A DNA stretch of 5,737 nucleotides from Acidobacteriota bacterium (lineage in GTDB: Bacteria; Acidobacteriota; Thermoanaerobaculia; Multivoradales; SZUA-115): contig QIHU01000624.1 of the NCBI GenBank assembly GCA_003231035.1, forward strand, positions 1 through 5,737, given 5' to 3'. Position numbers and translations under genes: made by a program. This document shows, in pieces, positions 1 to 3,941 of the stretch. Each line of letters starts with the position of its first letter. Position 1 is the stretch's first letter. Below the pieces are notes generated by a model, which had not been told where the DNA came from, did not search any database, and saw only the letters and a list, made by a program, of their open reading frames with translations.

Positions 1-300
1 GACGGCACGGGACTGACGGGAACCGAGCCGGGCTTCATCGACGAAGCCGGTCAGGACTTCGCCATCGAGCCGGGTTCGGACGCGGACGACGCCGGAGGCA
101 CGCTCCACCCCTCGACCCTGCCGATCCACCTGCCGGTGCGCCACTACCGCCTCCACCAGGGCAGCTACCCTCGGCCGGTCGACGCTCCCCTCGACCTCGG
201 CGCCTTCGAGGTTTGTAGCCCCGGCAACTGTGAGCTGGTCTTCGTCGACGGGTTCGAGAGCGGAGGCCTCTCCGCGTGGTCGTTGGCGGTGGGCGACTGA
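1..300 (+). CDS. C-terminal end of a secreted surface protein (choice-of-anchor Q / beta-helix type), 5' truncated
   Basis: The frame is open from the first base of the window to a TGA at 298-300, giving the last 99 residues of a protein whose start lies outside. The fragment includes PVDAPLDLGAFEVC (about residues 59-72), which resembles the D-x-GAFE ending of choice-of-anchor Q / right-handed parallel beta-helix surface proteins. It closes with CELVFVDGFESGGLSAWSLAVGD-like sequence (about 77-99). Short DGFESG...W tails like this recur at the C-termini of large exported proteins in several environmental bacteria, from memory of such proteins; I infer an extracellular or outer-surface location. 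Two cysteines (residues 72 and 77) lie just before the tail. No catalytic motif is visible in this part. The coding frame is strongly supported by G/C third positions. The role (adhesin, polymer binding, enzyme) cannot be told from the fragment. The next gene follows 70 bp downstream on the same strand. Confidence 0.75.
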   Translation, partial: DGTGLTGTEPGFIDEAGQDFAIEPGSDADDAGGTLHPSTLPIHLPVRHYRLHQGSYPRPVDAPLDLGAFEVCSPGNCELVFVDGFESGGLSAWSLAVGD

Positions 301-315
301 TCAGCTGCCCGACAC

Positions 316-342
316 TTCGAGGCGGCACCCGCACGGTACACT
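316..342 (+). promoter_or_regulatory. Weak candidate promoter before the M23 lipoprotein gene
   Basis: A TACACT hexamer (337-342) matches the sigma-70 -10 consensus at four of six positions and sits 28 bp before the chosen ATG. A TTCGAG (316-321) lies 15 bp upstream, which is a poor -35 at short spacing. The short palindrome ACTGG-CTGAC-CCAGT follows at 340-354. No clear Shine-Dalgarno sequence precedes the ATG, so the transcript may have a short leader. This is only suggestive; read-through from the upstream gene is equally possible. Confidence 0.2.
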
Positions 343-370
343 GGCTGACCCAGTCAACCTTCGCCCACAG

Positions 371-1012
371 ATGAACAGACCCTGTCCAGCCCACCGGGCA
401 ACAACGCGATGCTCCGTCGGAGCGGCCACTGTGGTTTGCCTACTCCTCGCGGTTCTCGGCTGCGGAAGTAGCTCCGGCCCCACCGCGCCCGGCAACCCAG
501 ACCTTTGTGCCGGCTACCCGGCCTGGGAGAGTTCGGTGTATGTCCTCCCCTATCCGGTGGGAAGCAGCTATATCGTTGCGCAGGCGAACTGCTCCGGGTT
601 CAGCCACAGCGGCCTCTTGCGCTACGCCTATGACTTTGCCATGCCCATCGGCACCTCGGTGACCGCCGCGCGGGCCGGGGTGGTTACCTTCGTGCGCGAG
701 GAGTTCCCCGACGGCGACTTTGAGCGTTTCCATTCCAATCTGGTCCAAGTTCAGCACGACGACGGCAGCTACGCCGTCTACGAACATCTGACCCAGCAAG
801 GCGCGCTGGTGGCGGTGGGCGACGTCGTGGTTCAGGGGCAAGAAATCGGTCTGAGCGGTAACACCGGCTTCACACTTGGCCTGCCCCAGCTCCACCTCGA
901 TATCGCTCCCTGCTTTTCCTGGGAGCAGTGCGGAACGCTGGCGGTCACCTTCCGTAACACCGACGCCAACCCCACCGGCCTCGAAGTCGGGCGCGCCTAC
1001 GGTGCGTTCTGA
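371..1012 (+). CDS. M23 (LytM-like) metallopeptidase-domain lipoprotein, possibly catalytically altered
   Basis: This 213-residue protein starts with a lipoprotein signal: basic residues, a hydrophobic stretch at 21-29 and a lipobox-like VLGC ending at Cys31, then a Ser/Gly/Pro linker. The M23 beta-barrel fold is recognisable from SHSGLLRYAYDFAMPIGTSV (78-97), AARAGVV (99-105), YAVYEHL (134-140), VVQGQEIGLSGNTG (153-166) and PQLHLDI (172-178). Family members bind one zinc through His, Asp and the second His of an HxH motif and cut peptidoglycan cross-links. Here His79, Asp88 and His175 are plausible ligands and His139 matches the usual YxHL histidine. The position four before Asp88, normally His, is Arg84, and the first His of HxH is Gln173. 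It may therefore be a subfamily variant or a non-catalytic envelope factor. Cys46/74 and Cys181/187 could form disulfides. The ATG at 371 is chosen because it gives a proper signal peptide; the frame is open back to 230, but that would overlap the previous gene. No clear ribosome binding site is seen. Confidence 0.8.
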   Translation: MNRPCPAHRATTRCSVGAATVVCLLLAVLGCGSSSGPTAPGNPDLCAGYPAWESSVYVLPYPVGSSYIVAQANCSGFSHSGLLRYAYDFAMPIGTSVTAARAGVVTFVREEFPDGDFERFHSNLVQVQHDDGSYAVYEHLTQQGALVAVGDVVVQGQEIGLSGNTGFTLGLPQLHLDIAPCFSWEQCGTLAVTFRNTDANPTGLEVGRAYGAF

Positions 1013-1148
1013 GCTTGCGCGTGCCGTTGCGTTGGGGGAGGGCGGAGATGACTTCGATCAGTTCGGAGTCCGGCACCTCCAGGCGGAAGCTCTGGCGGCC
1101 GCGAAGTGTGCGCCACCTAGCAGAAGCAGCGACGGCGCGCAGCGGCAT
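1013..1148 (-). other. Coding-like gene fragment on the minus strand in the convergent gap
   Basis: Reading leftwards from an ATG at 1148, the stretch 1105-1013 gives GRQSFRLEVPDSELIEVISA and a short continuation. Nearly every codon ends in G or C, as in real genes of this genome. It has no ribosome binding site, its first 15 residues look non-coding, and the frame runs on into the antisense of the lipoprotein gene before stopping near 945. I read it as a possible remnant of a degraded gene, not a functional one. I do not recognise the family. Confidence 0.2.
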
Positions 1149-1171
1149 CCATCTGCTTTGGCTTGTTAGAC
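1115..1171. repeat. Imperfect palindrome resembling an integron attC site
   Basis: ACCTAGC (1115-1121) and GTTAGAC (1165-1171) are arranged like the RYYYAAC and GTTRRRY core boxes of an attC site, with one mismatch in the left box. Inside them GAAGCAG (1123-1129) can pair with CTGCTTT (1153-1159), one pair being G-T. The total length of 57 bp is at the lower end of the attC range. The inner spacers are uneven (1 and 5 nt), which is not typical. It could equally be a degenerate hairpin between two convergent genes. Confidence 0.2.
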
Positions 1172-1219
1172 GGTCGCCCAGAAGTCGAACTCTCGCAGCT
1201 TTACAAGGTGGCTAACAAG
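1162..1219. repeat. 8-bp perfect inverted repeat in the convergent gap
   Basis: CTTGTTAG (1162-1169) and CTAACAAG (1212-1219) are exact reverse complements separated by 42 nt. The pair lies between the 3' ends of the convergent lipoprotein and TPR genes. There is no T-run after either arm, so it does not look like an intrinsic terminator. Confidence 0.35.
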
Positions 1220-1224
1220 GTGGC
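1201..1224. repeat. Two-unit 12-bp tandem repeat
   Basis: TTACAAGGTGGC (1201-1212) is followed directly by TAACAAGGTGGC (1213-1224), with 11 of 12 bases identical. It is non-coding and probably arose by a slippage or duplication event. Confidence 0.6.
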
Positions 1225-1260
1225 GGGCGTTTCTAGGCGGACTGCTACGGGCCCGGAACT

Positions 1261-2406
1261 CTAACTCGGCGCCTCCACCACCCACCGCTTCGCTGTGCGC
1301 ATCGTTCTGATGATCTGGGTCACCATCGAAGGGGTCGTCGTCTCCTCTTCCACCGCACGCCGAAAAAGAAGCAAGGCTCCGATCACTTCCCGCTCAAGAT
1401 TCTCTTGCAGGAGGGCCGGCAGCAGCTCCTCGGCCAACTGTTGTAGCGCCGTGAGGCCCAGGGCCAAATCCAGACCGACCAGCGAGGCGTCATAATTGTG
1501 GCCTGCCGCCAGGAACTCGCCGCGTGCACCGGAGAGTGCAACCTCAGCTTCTTCGAGTCTGCCCATGCCGCGCATGACGACGCCAAGGTACCAGCGATAG
1601 CGGACCATCGTCCAAGGATCTTGGAAGCGCTCGAAGAGGGGCCGTTGCTCTTCGAGGAGCGAGAGCGCCTGCTCATGCTGACCAAACTCTTCGAGGTAGA
1701 CCGCCAGGTTGAACTGAGTCGATAGGTAGAGCCGGGCATGGTTCTCAACATCGATTCGTTGGGCAGCGGCCCTGGTCATCTGAATGGCCCTCTCTGGCTC
1801 TTGCAGCTCGGCGAAGAGTCGGCCCTGGTTGATGAGCACACGGGCGGCGTCGGTCTGCTGTCCTAGAGCTTCGTAGGTGTTGAAGGATTCGTCGAGTAGC
1901 TTCTCGGCGGCCTCGAAGCGCCGTTGGTCGAATCGTAGGGAAGCCTTGAGACTGGCGAACTCGGCGATTACCAGCGGATCGCCATTGCCGTTGGCCTCGA
2001 AGAGCTGGTCGGCGAAGCGCAGCAGACGCTCGGCGTCTCTCAGATTACCGGTGGCACGTGAGGCATTGCCACGGTAGGCACTGGCGCGGGCGATGGTGGT
2101 TGCGGCCCAGGCCGGGCCGAGAATCTTGTGCTCAACACGAAGGGCGATGACCGACGCGCACTCGGCCAGGGTAAGCGCTGCCTTGGGCGCGGCCGTAACC
2201 ATGCGGCGCGATTCTTCGATCAAGAGGTCGACCAGAATCGGGTTGCGCAAGCGCGAGTGAGCGCGAGTGACACGGCGCAGCCGGGCAACTTCCGTCAGGG
2301 TCAAGAGTTCCTTGAAATCTCGTTCGGCCTCTTTTCGAAAGGCGTCGATCTTCTCTTGCTTGCCGGAAAGCAGGGCAAGGAGGTCGCGATACGGGCCTGT
2401 GGGCAT
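1261..2406 (-). CDS. Tetratricopeptide-repeat (TPR) protein of the Acidobacteriota type
   Basis: This 381-residue, all-helical, soluble-looking protein has no signal peptide or membrane segment. Helix pairs with TPR spacing and residues are visible from about residue 98: the AWAATTIARASAYRGNASRA pair with NLRDAERLLRFADQLF (121-136), then about 146-178, 184-216 (INQGRLFAELQEPERAIQM), 229-258 (NLAVYLEEFGQHEQALSLL) and 270-300 (YLGVVMRGMGRLEEAEVAL). The C-terminal part, with YDASLVGLDLALGL (305-318) and VIGALLLFRRAVEEE (341-355), matches an extension I remember from a large paralogous TPR family in Thermoanaerobaculia. Residues 1-97 are helical with no recognised domain; no helix-turn-helix is evident. 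TPRs bind proteins or peptides, so a scaffold or sensor role is inferred; no enzyme activity is seen. The start at 2406 is supported by GGAGGGA 11 nt upstream. It is last in a three-gene same-strand group, 89 bp after the small exported protein gene. Confidence 0.8.
   Translation of the reverse strand: MPTGPYRDLLALLSGKQEKIDAFRKEAERDFKELLTLTEVARLRRVTRAHSRLRNPILVDLLIEESRRMVTAAPKAALTLAECASVIALRVEHKILGPAWAATTIARASAYRGNASRATGNLRDAERLLRFADQLFEANGNGDPLVIAEFASLKASLRFDQRRFEAAEKLLDESFNTYEALGQQTDAARVLINQGRLFAELQEPERAIQMTRAAAQRIDVENHARLYLSTQFNLAVYLEEFGQHEQALSLLEEQRPLFERFQDPWTMVRYRWYLGVVMRGMGRLEEAEVALSGARGEFLAAGHNYDASLVGLDLALGLTALQQLAEELLPALLQENLEREVIGALLLFRRAVEEETTTPSMVTQIIRTMRTAKRWVVEAPS
2251..2270. repeat. 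Perfect 10-bp tandem duplication inside the TPR gene
   Basis: GCGCGAGTGA occurs twice in direct succession (2251-2260 and 2261-2270), within codons for about residues 45-54 of the TPR protein. Because 10 is not a multiple of three, gain or loss of one unit would shift the reading frame. The frame is open as it stands. Confidence 0.8.
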
Positions 2407-2417
2407 AGGCAGTTGAG

Positions 2418-2424
2418 TCCCTCC
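2418..2424 (-). promoter_or_regulatory. Ribosome binding site of the TPR gene
   Basis: On the minus strand GGAGGGA lies 11 nt before the ATG at 2406. The spacing is slightly long, but no better start codon is closer, so it supports the start chosen. Confidence 0.5.
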
Positions 2425-2476
2425 GTGAGCAGCGTAGTACCAGTCTGTCGATGTCTTTGGAGAGACTACTACTTCG

Positions 2477-2484
2477 ACCTCCTT
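2477..2484 (-). promoter_or_regulatory. Orphan Shine-Dalgarno-like AAGGAGGT in the leader of the TPR gene
   Basis: The minus strand carries AAGGAGGT, a perfect 8-nt anti-16S match, 12 nt after the small protein's stop codon and 70 nt before the TPR start. No ATG or GTG lies at a usable distance. It may be chance, a leftover of a lost start, or part of a leader structure (GGAGG can pair with TCTCC downstream). Confidence 0.25.
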
Positions 2485-2495
2485 GCCGACAAGCC

Positions 2496-2717
2496 CTAGC
2501 CGTTGGGGTCCATGGTCAGGCCGTTCTCAGTCGTTGGTGGTTGCGGTTGAGCTTCGACCGCGCTGAGTTTCACCCAGAGAACCGCATGAATCCAGATGCT
2601 CTGAAGCAGGTTCGGCCCTCCCACAAAGTTGCCGCCAATAGCTAGAGCTTGGCCAGCTGGGACCGTCAGAGCCGCTAAGAGAACCAGAGTGAATACAAAC
2701 CGTCTTACCTTCTGCAT
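2496..2717 (-). CDS. Small exported protein, 73 residues, function unknown
   Basis: The protein starts MQKVRRF, then has a hydrophobic core VFTLVLLAALTVPA (8-21) and a signal-peptidase I-like site after ALA (residue 26). The mature product would be about 47 residues: IGGNFVGGPNLLQSIW (27-42), a moderately hydrophobic middle, then a Pro/Gln-rich, acidic tail ending in TMDPNG. It has no cysteine, so it is neither a lipoprotein nor disulfide-bonded. The ATG at 2717 is chosen because GGGAGGT sits 4 nt upstream and the signal peptide begins there; the frame is open to 2891, but that extension has no features and overlaps the methyltransferase 3' end. It lies between a methyltransferase gene (149 bp upstream) and a TPR gene (89 bp downstream), all on one strand. 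I do not recognise the family. A secreted peptide, a peptide precursor or a small envelope protein are all possible. The gene call is firm because ribosome site, signal peptide and codon use agree. Confidence 0.75.
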   Translation of the reverse strand: MQKVRRFVFTLVLLAALTVPAGQALAIGGNFVGGPNLLQSIWIHAVLWVKLSAVEAQPQPPTTENGLTMDPNG

Positions 2718-2721
2718 GCGA

Positions 2722-2728
2722 ACCTCCC
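2722..2728 (-). promoter_or_regulatory. Strong ribosome binding site that fixes the start of the small exported protein
   Basis: GGGAGGT on the minus strand is separated by 4 nt (CGAA/TTCGC region) from the ATG at 2717. It decides in favour of the 73-residue product over the longer 131-codon open frame. Confidence 0.75.
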
Positions 2729-2736
2729 GTATGGGT

Positions 2737-2757
2737 CGAGTACCACTCGCACAAGTG
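2737..2757. promoter_or_regulatory. Operator-like inverted repeats upstream of the small exported protein gene
   Basis: CGAGT-ACC-ACTCG (2737-2749) is a perfect 5-bp palindrome. CACT (2744-2747) and AGTG (2754-2757) form a second, overlapping palindrome, giving three related half-sites in 21 bp. They lie 20-40 bp before the start codon, where a repressor site or a leader hairpin would be placed. I see no convincing -10/-35 pair nearby. Confidence 0.25.
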
Positions 2758-2866
2758 ACGAGGTGGCAATCTCGGCCGTTGGTTACTGAATGTGGCCCTA
2801 TTTTGCCTAGAAAGAGGCCGTATGCAAAAGGTACGGGAACACGCCTCGGCCCTTGGATCGATGATT

Positions 2867-3697
2867 CTAACGGTCGCGGACCAGTACCCATAGATCCTGG
2901 GGAGGGTTGCCGAGGGCACCTTGTTGGATGAACTCAACCTTGCGCAGGCCCGCCGGCATGACCTGGAGAAGTGAATCTCCTGGATGAAACGCGGCACAGA
3001 CATTGGTCCCGGCCGCGATCGGCTCGCGAATCACTACCTTGCCACCACGATACAAGGTGCTCTCGCTCTCGCTGAGATCCTCGGCAAAGGCGTCGCCATG
3101 GGTGGAGAGAATCAGGAGGCCGCCAATCTCTAGGTGAGCGGCGAACTCGCGAGCCCAAGCCTTTTGCGCTTCTAGTGGCAGGTGAGTGAAGACCGAGAAA
3201 GCATAGATGAGGTCGAAGCGGCCAAGGTCCTCGTGCAGGGGCGGAAGTAGTGAGCCGTGGAAAAAGTCGGCGAAAGGCAGTAGTTTTCGACAGCACCGAA
3301 TCGCACGCCGATTCCAATCCACACCGACATGCCGGGTCCCGGAGTCTTGGCTGGCATGGCGAAGAACACGGCCGCAGCCACAACCGAAATCCAAAACCGC
3401 ACGCGGTGCCGTGCGCACCAGGTGACGCCCTACCGCCGCCGTGAGGCATTGATATGCCTGTCGACCGCTCTGGACGAACCACTCGGGGTCACTGGTCCCC
3501 GCAGAAGAGAAACGAAGGGATGGTGGCGGTAGCGCCGGTGAATACGCCAAGGAGCGCTGGGAGCGCATTCCGTTGCTCTTCAGGAAGAGGTATGCATCAC
3601 TGAGCCAAGGTAGCAGCCCGAACCGAGCAGCCGCCCGTGCCACGACCCGTTTCAGGGTCACCGACGGCTTTTTCTTCCCGTGCTCGACGACCGGCAT
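2867..3697 (-). CDS. Class I SAM-dependent methyltransferase
   Basis: This 276-residue cytosolic protein has the Rossmann-type methyltransferase core. Motif I is VLDFGCGCGRVLRH (101-114), which contacts S-adenosylmethionine. The acidic residue that binds the ribose hydroxyls is Asp127 in HVGVDWNRRAI. The core strand and helix FDLIYAFSVFTHL (161-173) and LLILSTHG (194-201) follow, as in the Methyltransf_11/25 group. The first 60 residues are basic and Pro/Ser-rich, with an N-terminal GKKK and no recognised domain; the region around 63-95 (DPEWFVQSGRQAYQCL) is typical of methyltransferases that act on small molecules, lipids or sugars. The substrate cannot be deduced. The ATG at 3697 is supported by GGGAG six nt upstream. 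The gene is first in a same-strand group with the small exported protein and TPR genes, and is separated from the SecA-like gene by 244 bp of repeat-bearing DNA. Enzyme class is secure; role unknown. Confidence 0.85.
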   Translation of the reverse strand: MPVVEHGKKKPSVTLKRVVARAAARFGLLPWLSDAYLFLKSNGMRSQRSLAYSPALPPPSLRFSSAGTSDPEWFVQSGRQAYQCLTAAVGRHLVRTAPRAVLDFGCGCGRVLRHASQDSGTRHVGVDWNRRAIRCCRKLLPFADFFHGSLLPPLHEDLGRFDLIYAFSVFTHLPLEAQKAWAREFAAHLEIGGLLILSTHGDAFAEDLSESESTLYRGGKVVIREPIAAGTNVCAAFHPGDSLLQVMPAGLRKVEFIQQGALGNPPQDLWVLVRDR

Positions 3698-3703
3698 TCT
3701 TGA

Positions 3704-3708
3704 CTCCC
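3704..3708 (-). promoter_or_regulatory. Ribosome binding site of the methyltransferase gene
   Basis: GGGAG on the minus strand lies 6 nt before the ATG at 3697. It supports this start over any upstream alternative. Confidence 0.5.
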
Positions 3709-3730
3709 AGGCAGTTGCGCGAGGCTAACA

Positions 3731-3780
3731 TGACGTGGCGCCAAGAGTCGGAGAGGTGCCGAGTTAGGTGCCAGGCGTCA
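3731..3780. repeat. Strong bulged hairpin between the SecA-like and methyltransferase genes
   Basis: TGACGTGGCGCC (3731-3742) can pair with GGTGCCAGGCGTCA (3767-3780) to form 12 pairs (one G-T) with a 2-nt bulge and a 24-nt loop. No T-run follows on either strand, so it is not a classic intrinsic terminator. An overlapping CTAAC...GTTAG pair (3725-3729, 3763-3767) offers a competing fold. It could end secA-side transcription in a factor-dependent way, stabilise the mRNA, or be a repeat-element relic. Confidence 0.45.
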
Positions 3781-3817
3781 CGCGGAGGTGGGCTGGATGT
3801 TGGCAGCGCTCGAAGTT

Positions 3818-3916
3818 TGACCCCTCCAGTGTTTTCCCTTGACCCACCGCTGATTTGGCCTCGGCGAATAGGACGGAGGCTATAACTGGGTCACGCTCTG
3901 AGCGTTGGGTGGGTCA
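3818..3916. mobile_element. 99-bp relic with insertion-sequence-like ends (IS21-type or MITE-like), no transposase
   Basis: The element starts TGACCCCTCCA (3818-3828) and ends with the near reverse complement TGGGTGGGTCA (3906-3916), so it has TG...CA termini with 9 of 11 bases matching. A second TGACCC copy lies inside each end: TTGACCCACC at 3839-3848, which is an exact reverse complement of GGTGGGTCAA at 3908-3917, and GGGTCA at 3888-3893. Copies are spaced 22 bp on the left and 23 bp on the right, in opposite orientation. Repeated motifs inside both ends are known for IS21-family elements. No transposase gene and no convincing target duplication are seen (flanks AGTT and ATTT), so it is a solo remnant, a MITE, or a paired binding-site array. 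Confidence 0.4.
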
Positions 3917-3941
3917 ATTTCCGAGCGATGCGTCCACGCTC

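Noticed and set aside
230..370. A longer M23 lipoprotein starting at 230
   Set aside because: The extension overlaps the 3' end of the upstream gene, has no protein-like features and would bury the signal peptide internally; the ATG at 371 gives a proper lipoprotein signal.
876..1169. A plus-strand open frame overlapping the lipoprotein end
   Set aside because: It is out of frame with a well-supported gene, has low-complexity Ser/Pro content and no domain.
2128..2499. A plus-strand 123-codon open frame
   Set aside because: It is mostly antisense to the TPR gene, with no ribosome site or recognisable sequence.
2700..2870. An intrinsic terminator after the methyltransferase gene
   Set aside because: GAGGC/GCCTC arms exist around 2814-2847, but the loop is too long and no T-run follows on the minus strand.
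2718..2891. A 131-residue version of the small exported protein starting at 2891
   Set aside because: The first 58 residues look non-coding and overlap the methyltransferase end; the strong ribosome site and signal peptide start at 2717.
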